A DNA stretch of 64,000 bases from Rhizobiaceae bacterium (GCA_023953905.1 JAMLJA010000011.1:1-64000), one strand, 5' to 3'. Shown: positions 28,628 through 37,837, counted from the stretch's first letter. Program-made: numbers and translations. Notes: a model not told the origin generated them from the sequence alone.

Positions 28628-28876
28628 CTAGTCGCGTTCGATCCAGCCGGTAGGATCGCTCTCCTGAAGCTGGCACTGATTGCCAGACCGCCATCTCTCT
28701 CGGTCGATTTCGATTGCGCGCAGACACGCCTGTACGATCGCCAGATGATCCCATCTGCCTTCCTGATACTCCCTGCGCGTCGTGGGATGAGCAACACTCC
28801 CCGCTGCTTCCCGCGCAATCATCAGCTTCTCGCTTATGGGTGCCGGACCTGCCAGATAGTCTCTTGTTGAAGTCAT
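28628..28876 (-). CDS. Small hypothetical protein
   Basis: An 82-residue charged frame without membrane segments or recognised motifs, placed between the converging isomerase and permease units. It reads as plausible cytoplasmic sequence (ISEKLMIAREAAGSVAHPTT), but the ribosome site is weak (TAGGAA about 12 bases before the ATG). Bases 28877-29053 beyond it hold nothing I can name. It may be spurious. Confidence 0.4.
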   Translation of the reverse strand: MTSTRDYLAGPAPISEKLMIAREAAGSVAHPTTRREYQEGRWDHLAIVQACLRAIEIDRERWRSGNQCQLQESDPTGWIERD

Positions 28877-29053
28877 GCGTACGCATTCCTATCCGCAGTC
28901 AAGCACAACTTATATTGGTGACTGCAGCAGAAATGTAACTTACAGTTGCAAATGAATCCAGAAGAAACGCGCAGGTCGAGCCATACGGCACCTAGGTGAG
29001 TGCTTTTCGCTATTCCAGCGCTTGCGTGTCCGAGTGAACCGGTTGCGGGATCG

Positions 29054-29968
29054 CTATTTCACTGCGCCCGCGGTCATGCCCTTGATGAGATAGCGTTCAA
29101 GCGCAATGCCGAGAATGGCAAGGGGAGCAATCGCGGCAGTCGACAGTGCCGCCATTGACCACCAATTGATGCCTTGGCTGCCGGTCTGGCTCGCGACCAT
29201 CACCGGAATGGTGTTGGCGTTTGTCGATGTCAGCAGCGCCGCAAAGAAATACTCATTCCAGCACAGCACCATGGAGAGGATGAAGGCCGCAACCATTCCC
29301 GGGAGCGCGATCGGCAGGACGATCTGGAAGAATGCGCCCCATATGGAAAGCCCATCCACCAATGCAGCTTCCTCAAGTTCGACCGGGATCGAATTGAACT
29401 GGTCCCGCATGATCCAGATGACGATCGGCAGCACGGTCAGCGTGTAGATCAGGATCAGGCCGATGCGCGTGTCGAGCATGGCGACCTCGCGATACAAAAC
29501 CAGGAACGGCAGAGCGAGAACCACCGGGGGAAGGATCAATTGCGAAAGGAAGAAGAACGAGATGTCCTCGTTCTTGAAGAAACCGAACTTGTAACGGAAG
29601 CGCGTCAATCCGTAGGCGGCGAGACTGCCGATTATGATGGCAAGCAGCGAAGCGGAGATCGATGTGATGACGGAATTCATGAAGCGCTTCATGAACTCGT
29701 CCCGAACGGTTGAGCCCGTGCCGATCGTATCGGGCGAAAGGCCGAGAGAACGCCAACCCCGCCAGTCCGGTGTGAAATCGACCCACGGAATCAGATGTCC
29801 TTGGGTGACGTCCACGGCGACTTTGAACGACGTCGAGATCGTCCAGTAGATTGGAAACAGGCAGATGAATGCCCAGACAAGCAAGGCTCCATAAATGAAG
29901 ATCCTGCTTGCATAGAACGCGGTCGGCGACTGGATCTCCGATTGTGCGTATTCGGTCTGCTCGCTCAT
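29054..29968 (-). CDS. Sugar ABC transporter permease (MalG type)
   Basis: A 304-residue inner-membrane permease with six predicted segments. The EAA loop that contacts the ATPase reads ELEEAALVDGLSIWGAFFQIVLP. This is the second permease of a carbohydrate importer of the MalFGK type, last in the binding protein - permease - permease unit, 10 bp after the first permease. Confidence 0.92.
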   Translation of the reverse strand: MSEQTEYAQSEIQSPTAFYASRIFIYGALLVWAFICLFPIYWTISTSFKVAVDVTQGHLIPWVDFTPDWRGWRSLGLSPDTIGTGSTVRDEFMKRFMNSVITSISASLLAIIIGSLAAYGLTRFRYKFGFFKNEDISFFFLSQLILPPVVLALPFLVLYREVAMLDTRIGLILIYTLTVLPIVIWIMRDQFNSIPVELEEAALVDGLSIWGAFFQIVLPIALPGMVAAFILSMVLCWNEYFFAALLTSTNANTIPVMVASQTGSQGINWWSMAALSTAAIAPLAILGIALERYLIKGMTAGAVK

Positions 29969-29978
29969 GCCCTGTCGC

Positions 29979-31097
29979 TCACGTGACGTTGCGCACGAAC
30001 CTGTTTGCCAGTTTCAGCAACAGGGTCACGAAGATGATGATGAGGATGAGGTAGACCATGGCGAGCATGGTCCCGTAACCGACGTTCGAACGGTCTCTAT
30101 ACTCGCGATAGATGAAGCTGGTGATGGAGTCTGTCGCACCTCCCGGGCCACCCGAGGTGACGGTAATCACGATGTCGGCGAGCTTCAGCTTGAAGATGAT
30201 ACGCAAGATGACAGCCGTGAGCGATACGGGCAGCATCAGCGGGAAAATGACGCCCCAGAATGTCTGCCAGGCATTGGCGCCGTCGACCTTGGCTGCTTCC
30301 AGCACGTCGCGTGGCATCGCCTGAAGGCCGGCAAGAAGCATGATCATCATGAAGGGGATGAAGGTCCACGCATCCAGCACCATGATCGATATCTTGGCCG
30401 ATACCGGGCTCGCGAAGAAGGCGGGTGTGTCCCAGCCCAGCCATCGGAACAGCCGCGCCAGAGGTCCGAAACGGTACTCCATCAGGGACTTGCCGATCAT
30501 CCACGATACGGCGACGGGCGACAGCATCAGCGGCAGCAGAAACACCACGCGGAAAAATTTGCGCGCTCTGATCTGCGCATTGAGCAGCAATGCCAGACCG
30601 AAAGCGATGACATATTCCACGGAAATTGCCGCGACATAGATCAGCATGTTGATAAGCGCATTGCGATAATACGCGTCGCCCAGCATCTGCCAGAAATTGT
30701 CGAGCCCATTGAATGTTCGACCGCTGAATGATGAAAGATTCCAGTCGGTCATGGCGATGTAGAAGCCGAACAGCGTCGGGAAGACCACCATCGCAATTGT
30801 GAATAGCACCGCGGGCAGAAGAAACAGCGCCTTGTAGCCGTCTTCGCCGCGCGTCATGACCTGACCCGCGCCGAGCGCTATGCCCCAAAGCACGTAGAAA
30901 TAAATGAGGGGCTGCCAGGTGTCGAAGCCGAAGCTCGTCAGTTCAGCCTTGTAGAGGCCCTGGCCCACAAAGACCGCCAGCAAAACAAGTGATGCCAGCC
31001 ACACAAGCCCGCGACCGAGCCGCTTTCGGCTCTCGGGGATGAGATCCGTGGGCAGCATCGCTGCTTCGGCTGATGTTGTGAGAGCTTGGTCGGCCAA
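29979..31097 (-). CDS. Sugar ABC transporter permease (MalF type)
   Basis: A 372-residue permease, longer than the usual ~300 because two extra hydrophobic segments (about 29-46 and 62-78) precede the six-segment core. The EAA loop is LEAAKVDGANAWQTFWGVIFP. It pairs with the MalG-type permease to form the membrane channel. It lies 81 bp downstream of the binding-protein gene, beyond a strong hairpin. Confidence 0.92.
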   Translation of the reverse strand: MADQALTTSAEAAMLPTDLIPESRKRLGRGLVWLASLVLLAVFVGQGLYKAELTSFGFDTWQPLIYFYVLWGIALGAGQVMTRGEDGYKALFLLPAVLFTIAMVVFPTLFGFYIAMTDWNLSSFSGRTFNGLDNFWQMLGDAYYRNALINMLIYVAAISVEYVIAFGLALLLNAQIRARKFFRVVFLLPLMLSPVAVSWMIGKSLMEYRFGPLARLFRWLGWDTPAFFASPVSAKISIMVLDAWTFIPFMMIMLLAGLQAMPRDVLEAAKVDGANAWQTFWGVIFPLMLPVSLTAVILRIIFKLKLADIVITVTSGGPGGATDSITSFIYREYRDRSNVGYGTMLAMVYLILIIIFVTLLLKLANRFVRNVT

Positions 31098-31137
31098 GTG
31101 GTGGGCTCTGTAGGATTTTCGGTTGGGTCGAAAATCG

Positions 31138-31166
31138 CGACACCCGGCGATTATCGCCGGGTGTCG
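31138..31166 (-). promoter_or_regulatory. Intercistronic hairpin between binding-protein and permease genes
   Basis: A perfect 13-bp inverted repeat, CGACACCCGGCGA (31138-31150) and TCGCCGGGTGTCG (31154-31166), has a 3-nt loop. It starts 12 bp after the binding-protein stop, upstream of both permeases. The U-run after it on the minus strand is weak. Hairpins at this spot usually protect the upstream mRNA or cause partial termination, giving more binding protein than permease. Confidence 0.7.
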
Positions 31167-31178
31167 ATTGGCGTCGGG

Positions 31179-32852
31179 CTACATGCCCAGAGAAGCCTTG
31201 TAGAGCTTGATCTGATTCTCGCGGCCGATCTGGTCCGTGATCTTCTCCCAGGCTGCTGCGATATTGTCCGCTCCTTCCTGGGCACTCATCTGGCCTGCGA
31301 AGATCTTTGCGAGTTCATCTTCGGCGACCGAATAGTACTGGAAGATGCCCGGGATACGAGGCTCGACGGCGGCGTTGGGGTGGTTGTAGGAATCCTTCTC
31401 AGAATTCAGATAGGACGTGATGAACGCCTCGTCATATCCCGCTGCCACCCACTCAGGAATGTTGAAGTGCGAGTTGCGATAAGGCTGGAATCCTGACGGA
31501 TACATCGCCGTCCAGATGGAAAGATCCTTTCCGCCGAGATGCGCCGCCGCCGACCATGCAGCCTTCTTCTTCTTCTCGTCACTGTCGACGCGGGCCATGA
31601 CATAGACGCCCCAGCCGAGATAGGCGCAATTGGGCGCGTAGTTCGGGCCCGATGCCAATGTTTCCCACGCTCCGGTCTTGGAATTGTAGACGTCATCGGA
31701 GCCGGGCAGGATGGAGAAGCCGGTCACGTCGCCAACGACCGACGAATCGTTCGTCTTGACGTTGGAACCGACGTCTCCCCACCACACGACCATCGAGCCC
31801 GTTCCTGCGAGAAACTGCTGGAAAGCGGTGGTGTTGGGATCCGCATTGAGCTGGTCGGCCGGTTCGGAGGGCAAAGCGTCGATCACGTCCTGGATCGCAC
31901 GGACCCAAGCCGGATTGTTGATGCGCGGCTTCATCGTGTCGGCATCGAACAACCAGGCCTTGTCGTCCGGATGCTTCGCGTAAGCCGACGCGCGGCTGCC
32001 CAGGAAGTAGAACCCGAAACCGCCCCATGCTTTCGGAGCGTCGAGGTAGCCGAACGCGTCCTGGCCGGCAACCTGCTTGCCTTTCAGGAACTTGGTCGTC
32101 GCCTGCACCTGTTGCCAGGTGGTCGGTACGCCCCATGTCTCCAGTCCGGCCTTGTCGTCATGTGACTTCCAGGCTTCGGCCAGATCCGCGTCGGAGAAGA
32201 CATCCGTGCGATAATTGAAGTTGTGTGCATCGCCATCGACGGTGACGCGATAGGTCTTGCCATCCCAGGTGCCGACAGGCGGCTGCAGGTAGCCCACGAC
32301 ATCGTCCATGTCGATCTGGGTCTTCACCCAATCCGGCATCTCGGAGGTCAGACCCTTGCCGCAGACATCGCCTTCGAATGGCGCGCCCATCTCGATGAGG
32401 TCGAAATCCACGGTGCCGGTCGCGATCGACTGCTGCAGGCGGGCGTTGTAGTCGGCCTGAGCCAGGTCGATCCAGTTGATCTTGGCGCCGGTATAGGCCT
32501 CCCAGGGCTTCAGAAAGCCGCGGAACAGCACGTTGTGCAGGTTCTGGTTGTTGAGACCCATGAAGGTCAGTTCAACGCCAGCGAATTCGCCTTCGGCAAC
32601 ATTGGCCTTGGTGGCGCCGAGGCAGAGTTCACCGACCTTCTGGAAATCGGCGTCTGTTGGCTGGCCCATGCCGACGCCCGGGATCTTGAGGATCTGCATG
32701 CGCAGATCGTCCTGCGCCGAGGCAGCGCCAGTGAGTGCGCCCAGCCCGGCACCTGACGCCGCGCTGAGTGCGGCAAGGCTTGCCGCGCCTCTTAGCACGT
32801 CTCGCCGTGTCGCGCCGGCGCGAACGAGTTGATTGTAAAGCCCGACTTTCAT
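31179..32852 (-). CDS. Sugar ABC transporter substrate-binding protein, TAT-exported
   Basis: A 557-residue periplasmic binding protein for the adjacent importer. The N-terminus has a twin-arginine signal, TRRDVLRGAASLAAL, with cleavage near GAASAQDD (about residue 44). It is longer than common family-1 sugar-binding proteins (around 420 residues) and resembles the large Rhizobiales group of such length. GGGAGGT lies before the ATG at 32852; upstream in-frame codons precede the signal and are unlikely. Ligand unknown. Confidence 0.9.
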   Translation of the reverse strand: MKVGLYNQLVRAGATRRDVLRGAASLAALSAASGAGLGALTGAASAQDDLRMQILKIPGVGMGQPTDADFQKVGELCLGATKANVAEGEFAGVELTFMGLNNQNLHNVLFRGFLKPWEAYTGAKINWIDLAQADYNARLQQSIATGTVDFDLIEMGAPFEGDVCGKGLTSEMPDWVKTQIDMDDVVGYLQPPVGTWDGKTYRVTVDGDAHNFNYRTDVFSDADLAEAWKSHDDKAGLETWGVPTTWQQVQATTKFLKGKQVAGQDAFGYLDAPKAWGGFGFYFLGSRASAYAKHPDDKAWLFDADTMKPRINNPAWVRAIQDVIDALPSEPADQLNADPNTTAFQQFLAGTGSMVVWWGDVGSNVKTNDSSVVGDVTGFSILPGSDDVYNSKTGAWETLASGPNYAPNCAYLGWGVYVMARVDSDEKKKKAAWSAAAHLGGKDLSIWTAMYPSGFQPYRNSHFNIPEWVAAGYDEAFITSYLNSEKDSYNHPNAAVEPRIPGIFQYYSVAEDELAKIFAGQMSAQEGADNIAAAWEKITDQIGRENQIKLYKASLGM

Positions 32853-33034
32853 GCTCCATACCTCCCAGTGAGATGCAACGAAGTGGCAGAAATGTTGATA
32901 GATTGAACCGATCGAGCCGAGAACCGATGTTTTCGAGTTAGGCTTTTGAGGAGCCTCCTCGCTCCAATTGTCCCGGGTACCCGTCGATATCCAAGGGAAC
33001 ACTAAGCGGCTCGACCGCCAGGTGTCAACGACAC

Positions 33035-33046
33035 GCAATCGTTTGC
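33035..33046. promoter_or_regulatory. LacI-type operator-like near-palindrome
   Basis: GCAATCGTTTGC is palindromic except for one mismatched pair and has the central CG typical of LacI/PurR-type operators. It lies in the divergent promoter region (32853-33123) between the binding-protein operon and the ATPase operon, so one regulator could control both. No LacI-family gene is in the window, so the assignment is weak. Confidence 0.35.
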
Positions 33047-33123
33047 CTCAATCATATCGGGCTGGACTTGGCATCGGCGCTTGGTTAGCTTCTGGCCTGA
33101 ACCTGGGGAGGTCTTTCAACCAA

Positions 33124-34173
33124 ATGGCTCAAGTTGCGATCCGGGAGGTCTTCAAGGAATTCGGGACCGTCAAGGTTCTCCACGGCGTCAATGTCGACAT
33201 AGAGGACGGCCAGTTCGTTGTGTTGGTCGGGCCATCTGGCTGCGGCAAGTCAACCTTGCTGCGAATGGTTGCGGGTCTCGAACAAGTGACCGGAGGCGTG
33301 ATCCAGATCGGCGACCGCACCGTCAACCATCTGCCCCCGGCCAAGCGCGATATCGCAATGGTCTTCCAGAACTACGCGCTCTACCCGCACAAGACTGTGC
33401 GCGACAACATGGCCTTCGCCCTCAAGTTGAGGAAGACGGACCCGAAACTCGTCGCCGAGCGTGTCGACAGGGCCGCCGATATCCTCGATCTCAAACCTTA
33501 TCTGGATCGGTATCCGCGTCAGCTTTCAGGCGGGCAGCGCCAGCGTGTGGCCATGGGGCGCGCCATCGTGCGCGATCCACAGGTGTTTCTGTTCGATGAG
33601 CCGCTGTCCAATCTTGACGCCAAGCTGCGCGTCCAGATGCGCACTGAAATCAAGGAACTGCATCAGCGGCTCAAGACGACAACCATCTACGTCACGCATG
33701 ATCAGGTCGAGGCGATGACGATGGCTGACAAGATCGTTGTCATGCAGGGCGGACGCATCGAACAGATTGGTGCGCCCCTCGAACTCTTCGATCGACCGGC
33801 GAACATCTTTGTCGCGGGCTTCATCGGATCGCCTTCCATGAACATGCTCAAGGGTGTTGTGAAACAGGGCAGGGTGGAAGTTGGCGGTCGCGTGCTGCCC
33901 CATCCGGAGGACGCGCGTGTGGCCGAAGGTCAGCAGGTGATCTACGGAATTCGGCCCGAACACCTGGACATCGCTTCCGACGGAATTCCTGCGACGATCT
34001 CGGTAATCGAGCCTACAGGCTCGGAGACCATGGTGTTTCTGCGTTTCGGCGAACAGGAAGTCACCGCTCTGTTCCGCGAGCGCCACGATTTCCGGCCAGG
34101 AGATGTCCTTGATCTCAAGCCGCGCGCCGATGCCGTCCATCTGTTCGATGCGGCAACGGGACAGCGTCTTTAG
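33124..34173 (+). CDS. Sugar ABC transporter ATP-binding protein (UgpC/MalK type)
   Basis: A 349-residue ATPase with Walker A GPSGCGKST, Q-loop MVFQNYALYPH, signature [14 protein letters not shown], Walker B VFLFDEPLSNLD and H-loop YVTHDQVEA, then a C-terminal TOBE-like domain (from about 240) as in MalK. It is the likely motor for the permeases encoded divergently. The ATG at 33124 is chosen; the upstream extension has no family sequence. Confidence 0.94.
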   Translation: MAQVAIREVFKEFGTVKVLHGVNVDIEDGQFVVLVGPSGCGKSTLLRMVAGLEQVTGGVIQIGDRTVNHLPPAKRDIAMVFQNYALYPHKTVRDNMAFALKLRKTDPKLVAERVDRAADILDLKPYLDRYPRQLSGGQRQRVAMGRAIVRDPQVFLFDEPLSNLDAKLRVQMRTEIKELHQRLKTTTIYVTHDQVEAMTMADKIVVMQGGRIEQIGAPLELFDRPANIFVAGFIGSPSMNMLKGVVKQGRVEVGGRVLPHPEDARVAEGQQVIYGIRPEHLDIASDGIPATISVIEPTGSETMVFLRFGEQEVTALFRERHDFRPGDVLDLKPRADAVHLFDAATGQRL

Positions 34174-34209
34174 CCTTTCAAGACGGCAAGCAATATTCGG
34201 GAGGAAGAT

Positions 34210-34665
34210 TTGCTCAAGGGAATTCACCCACTGCTGAACGCCGACGTGCTCCACGCCTTACGCGCGATGGGGCACGGCGACGACCTGATCATCTGCGACA
34301 CGAACTTTCCAGCCGATTCCGTGGCCAGGCAAACCCGCCTCGGCTCTTTATTGCGGATCGACAACACCACGGCCGCCGAAGTGGCTGAAGCTGTGCTCTC
34401 CGTCTATCCGCTGGACACCTTCGTGGATGACGCGGCGGCCCGCATGGAAGTTGTGGGAAACCCCAACGAGGTGCTGCCGGTTCAGCTCGAGGTCCAGAAA
34501 GTCGTCGATGCGGCCGAAGGTAAATCCTGGCCGATGATCGGCGTCGAGAGATACGCATTCTACGAGAGGGCGAAGCAGGCCTATGCCGTTATCCAGACCG
34601 GCGAGCGCCGGTTTTATGGATGTTTTGCCTTTCGCAAGGGCGTGATTCCTCCGGATTCGGAGTAG
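34210..34665 (+). CDS. RbsD/FucU-family sugar mutarotase
   Basis: A 151-residue protein of the RbsD/FucU family, which speeds anomer conversion of free sugars in the cytoplasm. It matches the FucU side better: MLKGIHPLLNADVLHALRAMGHGDDL with the catalytic His, ICDTNFPA, and the ending ERRFYGCFAFRKGVIPP. It uses a TTG start after GGGAGGA. The ribokinase gene begins 4 bp later. The likely substrate is an aldose feeding the kinase or the aldose dehydrogenase. Confidence 0.88.
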   Translation: MLKGIHPLLNADVLHALRAMGHGDDLIICDTNFPADSVARQTRLGSLLRIDNTTAAEVAEAVLSVYPLDTFVDDAAARMEVVGNPNEVLPVQLEVQKVVDAAEGKSWPMIGVERYAFYERAKQAYAVIQTGERRFYGCFAFRKGVIPPDSE

Positions 34666-34669
34666 GCAC

Positions 34670-35593
34670 ATGGCAACTGCAAAGCCTGTTGTCGTCCTCG
34701 GCGTGTTCGTCGCCGATACCGCATATCGCGCCCCGCGCGCGCCGCGCATGGGCGAGACCGTCATGGGCTCATCCTTCAAGCTTGGGCCGGGCGGAAAGGG
34801 CTCCAACCAGGCTGTGGCCGCAGGTCGACTCGGCGCCGATGTCACGTTCATAACAAGGTTGGGCCGCGATCCGTTCGCTGACATGGCGCTGGCCACGTGG
34901 CAGGATGCCGGCGTCAAGCCCGCGGTCATCGAAACGCCGGAAAGCTATACGGGAGCGGCCTATATTTTTGTGGAGGAAACGACGGGCAACAATGCGATCA
35001 TCGTTTGCCCGGGGGCCGCAACGCTGATCTCTCCCGCCGACATCGACAGCCACGCCCGGCTCATCAGGGATGCCGGCGTGTTTGTAACGCAGCTCGAACA
35101 GCCCATTGAAGCCGCGATGCGCGCGCTTGCCATCGCCCACGAGGCGGGCGTGACAACTATCCTCAACCCCGCGCCGGCCGCGACCCTGCCCGAAGGCATC
35201 TTCGCTCTGTGCGACTACGTCACGCCCAATGAGACCGAGGCCGAGGAACTGACCGGAGTGAAGGTGGACGACCTTGAGGGCGCCAAGAGTGCCGCCGAGG
35301 TTCTCCTCCGCAAGGGCGCCAGGGCAGCGGTCATCACGCTCGGCGAAAAGGGCGCGCTGCTGCATTCCGCGGATATTTCGGAGCTGGTTCCAGCAGTCAA
35401 CGCAGGTGCTGTGGTCGAGACGACGGGAGCAGGGGACGCCTTCAATGGCGGGTTCGCTTTCGCCTTGGCGCGCGGTGATTCGCCGCTCGACGCGGTGCGC
35501 TTTGCCTGTGCGGTCGCCGGCATTTCGGTCACGCGCGCGGGAACCGCTCCATCTATGCCGACGCTGAACGAAGTTCAGGCCCTCGTCCGCTAG
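34670..35593 (+). CDS. rbsK: Ribokinase-like PfkB-family sugar kinase
   Basis: A 307-residue PfkB-family kinase. The N-terminal substrate-binding motif is LGPGGKGSNQAVAAGRLG, as in ribokinase; the C-terminal ATP/anion-hole motif is TTGAGDAFNGGFAFAL, with the catalytic Asp. ILNPAPA is typical of ribokinases. It could phosphorylate ribose or a related aldose released by the mutarotase. The cluster thus carries two sugar kinases of different folds. Confidence 0.88.
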   Translation: MATAKPVVVLGVFVADTAYRAPRAPRMGETVMGSSFKLGPGGKGSNQAVAAGRLGADVTFITRLGRDPFADMALATWQDAGVKPAVIETPESYTGAAYIFVEETTGNNAIIVCPGAATLISPADIDSHARLIRDAGVFVTQLEQPIEAAMRALAIAHEAGVTTILNPAPAATLPEGIFALCDYVTPNETEAEELTGVKVDDLEGAKSAAEVLLRKGARAAVITLGEKGALLHSADISELVPAVNAGAVVETTGAGDAFNGGFAFALARGDSPLDAVRFACAVAGISVTRAGTAPSMPTLNEVQALVR

Positions 35594-35623
35594 GGGACGA
35601 GTGCCTTATTGCCCGAGAGTGCC

Positions 35624-36655
35624 ATGCCCGAAACCGCAAAGCCGCTCGTCATAAGTTGCCCAGAGCCACGAACGCTGGACCTGATCTTATCGCCCGAGCA
35701 ACTCGCCTTGCTCAGAGACAAGTATCGCATTGTTGAAACGACCGACGCCGCTTTCGCGTCCTTGCCGCAAGATGTGCTCTCGGAAGCCCGCTACATCGTC
35801 GGACAGCCGCCGGTTTCGCCCGAAACGCTGGCAGGAATGACCTCGCTCCGCTGCGTGGCGAATGTCGAGACGAATCTTCTCAACAACATGCCCTATGACA
35901 CGCTGTTCGAGCGTGGCATTCATGTCATCACGCCCGGCGCCGTCTTTGCAGAACCGGTCGCGGAACTTGGCCTGGCCATGGCGCTGAATCTTGCCCGCGA
36001 CATTGTCGATGCCGATCTCGCTTTCCGCCGTGGGGAGGAGCTTTGGGGCGGCGATGGAAACCAAAGCGCGCGGCTGCTCAGCGGTGCCGATGTCGGGATC
36101 ATCGGGTTTGGTGATCTGGGGAGGGCGCTGAATCGTCTTCTGAGCGGCTTCCGCACGAAGACGAAAGTCTACGACCCCTGGCTGCCGCCTTCCATATTGC
36201 GCGACCATGGCGTTGAGCCCGCATCGCTGGACGCTGTGCTTTCAGACAGCGACTATGTGTTCGTGATGGCGTCGGTCACAAGCGACAATCAGGGTTTCCT
36301 CGGTGCGGACGCGTTTGCGAAGATGCGCAAGGGGGCAGCCTTCATCCTGCTCAGCAGGGCCGGCATCGTGGATTTCGATGCTCTCATGGATGCCGTGCGC
36401 TCCGGTCATATCCTGGCGGCCAGCGATGTGTTCCCGGACGAACCTTTGGCGAAGGATCACCCTGTCCGCACAATTCCCGGATTCCTGCGCTCCGCCCACC
36501 GGGCGGGTGCGCTTGATATCGCCTTCAAACGAATGGGCGACATGGTGCTGGAAGATCTTGACCTGATGGATCGCGGATTGCCGCCGATGCGCTGCAAACG
36601 CGCCGAGCGCGAGACGGTGGCGCGCATGCGATCAAAGCCCGTCAGCCGCAACTGA
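35624..36655 (+). CDS. D-isomer-specific 2-hydroxyacid dehydrogenase-family protein
   Basis: A 343-residue NAD(P)-dependent dehydrogenase with a Rossmann motif GADVGIIGFGDLGRAL, LLSRAGIVDFDALMDAV, and the catalytic Arg/Glu/His region (MASVTSDNQGF, DVFPDEPLAKDHPVR, LRSAHRAGA). It probably reduces a 2-keto acid or oxidises a 2-hydroxy acid from the sugar pathway. The ATG at 35624 is chosen; a TTG at 35609 would add five residues. Last gene of the ATPase-mutarotase-kinase unit. Confidence 0.85.
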   Translation: MPETAKPLVISCPEPRTLDLILSPEQLALLRDKYRIVETTDAAFASLPQDVLSEARYIVGQPPVSPETLAGMTSLRCVANVETNLLNNMPYDTLFERGIHVITPGAVFAEPVAELGLAMALNLARDIVDADLAFRRGEELWGGDGNQSARLLSGADVGIIGFGDLGRALNRLLSGFRTKTKVYDPWLPPSILRDHGVEPASLDAVLSDSDYVFVMASVTSDNQGFLGADAFAKMRKGAAFILLSRAGIVDFDALMDAVRSGHILAASDVFPDEPLAKDHPVRTIPGFLRSAHRAGALDIAFKRMGDMVLEDLDLMDRGLPPMRCKRAERETVARMRSKPVSRN

Positions 36656-36721
36656 CGTCGTCCAGCTTGAGCTGACGTCGCTCCGTCGTACCCGCAATCC
36701 GGCCAACGGCGGAGAAACCGT

Positions 36722-37123
36722 CTACTCGACCGTTATCGTATATTCATGGCGCTCGGTCTTGCCATCGTCGGTACTGACTTCGACGACAGCGGTATCGCTG
36801 CCCACGAAGCCGGGCTTTGGCTGATAGAATATTGCCGCCACGCTTGGCTCGAGATTCTGACATTTCTGGACGGTGCCACGCTTCAGCTTGGCCGGGCGGG
36901 CAACCACGGTTCCATTCACCGCAGGCTTGGCGAGCTTGACGGAAACCTTGCCGTTCTCGCATTCAGGCGTGACACGCCCGAAAACGCCGATCTGCTTGGC
37001 CTGTCCGGCAGTCACCGTCACTGACTTTTCGACATCCTTCGTCTGTGCGAAGGCAACGGCATGGCTCAGGCCGAATGCCAAAACCACTGATGTCACACGT
37101 AGACCAAATTGTGCCACGAGCAT
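36722..37123 (-). CDS. Secreted beta-sandwich-type hypothetical protein
   Basis: A 133-residue protein with a signal peptide (cleavage near AVAFAQ, about residue 26). The mature part looks like a single Ig-like or cadherin-like beta domain, shown by the closing pattern IFYQPKPGFVGSDTAVVEV. Two cysteines (in PECENG and KCQNLE) could form a disulfide in the periplasm. The spacing from AGGAG to the ATG is short. Function unknown. It is downstream of the zinc-ribbon gene on the same strand, 105 bp away. Confidence 0.7.
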   Translation of the reverse strand: MLVAQFGLRVTSVVLAFGLSHAVAFAQTKDVEKSVTVTAGQAKQIGVFGRVTPECENGKVSVKLAKPAVNGTVVARPAKLKRGTVQKCQNLEPSVAAIFYQPKPGFVGSDTAVVEVSTDDGKTERHEYTITVE

Positions 37124-37228
37124 GCTCCTGTGTCTGCTGATTGAGACGCGAGCCTGTAAGGGTAAAGTGGCTATTTGACGGCCCGGCCGTCGAATGACGT
37201 GGTTCGCGGCGTGTACAAGACCGCGATA

Positions 37229-37405
37229 TCAGCTAGATCGGCTTTTAGAGACGAAGGCCGCCTGAACCTGTTCCCAGCGGCCGAATTCCTTGCCGCAGAC
37301 GCCGCACTTCACCATGAATTCAAGATCAGACTGGTCAATGGGCGTCTCGACGCTCTGATTCCCGCATTTTGGGCATTTCAGCATCAAGGGACGTACTTCA
37401 GACAT
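37229..37405 (-). CDS. Small zinc-ribbon protein (58 aa)
   Basis: A 58-residue frame starting MSEVRPLMLKCPKCGNQSVE, with a second cysteine knuckle KCGVCGKEFGRWEQV. The four cysteines (CPKC and CGVC, about 23 residues apart) make a zinc ribbon like those of small transcription- or metal-related proteins. It lies 39 bp downstream of the XRE regulator on the same strand and probably shares its transcript. Role unknown. Confidence 0.7.
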   Translation of the reverse strand: MSEVRPLMLKCPKCGNQSVETPIDQSDLEFMVKCGVCGKEFGRWEQVQAAFVSKSRSS

Positions 37406-37444
37406 TGTAGTTGCCTTTCCTCGTTTGAACGAAGGGAAGGCCGT

Positions 37445-37837
37445 TCAATCCTGCGAATCGGTCTGCATCTTCCCTGCGGATTCACTGGACATCGAATCCC
37501 CGAACAATATGTCATAGGAGACCGGATCGTAGAAGCGCATCAGTCCGCGCACAAAATCGCGAGGCTCGACACCCAGCGTTTTCGCCCACAAAACATATTT
37601 GTCCGGGGGCACACGGCCACGACCGTTCTCGATCTGGGAAATGAAGGTATAGTAGTCAGCCGCGACGATCGCTGCGAAGGAACGCTGGGTATGCCCCGCA
37701 TTCTCGCGCAGTTCCTTAAGCCAAAGGCCGCCTTCGCGCCTCAACTGCTGAACCGACTGATCATCCCTGCGTTGTGCATTCCCGGCCAGCATGTCGTTGA
37801 ACTCCCCAAACCCAGTCCGCCAAACACTCAATTTCAT
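37445..37837 (-). CDS. XRE-family helix-turn-helix regulator
   Basis: A 130-residue protein with a helix-turn-helix of the Cro/XRE type at about 38-92 (LWLKELRENAGHTQRSFAAIVAADYYTF is followed by ISQIENGRGRVPPDKY). The C-terminal part has no recognised ligand domain. It is divergent from the 887-residue surface protein gene across 126 bp, so it is a candidate regulator of that gene. Confidence 0.82.
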   Translation of the reverse strand: MKLSVWRTGFGEFNDMLAGNAQRRDDQSVQQLRREGGLWLKELRENAGHTQRSFAAIVAADYYTFISQIENGRGRVPPDKYVLWAKTLGVEPRDFVRGLMRFYDPVSYDILFGDSMSSESAGKMQTDSQD

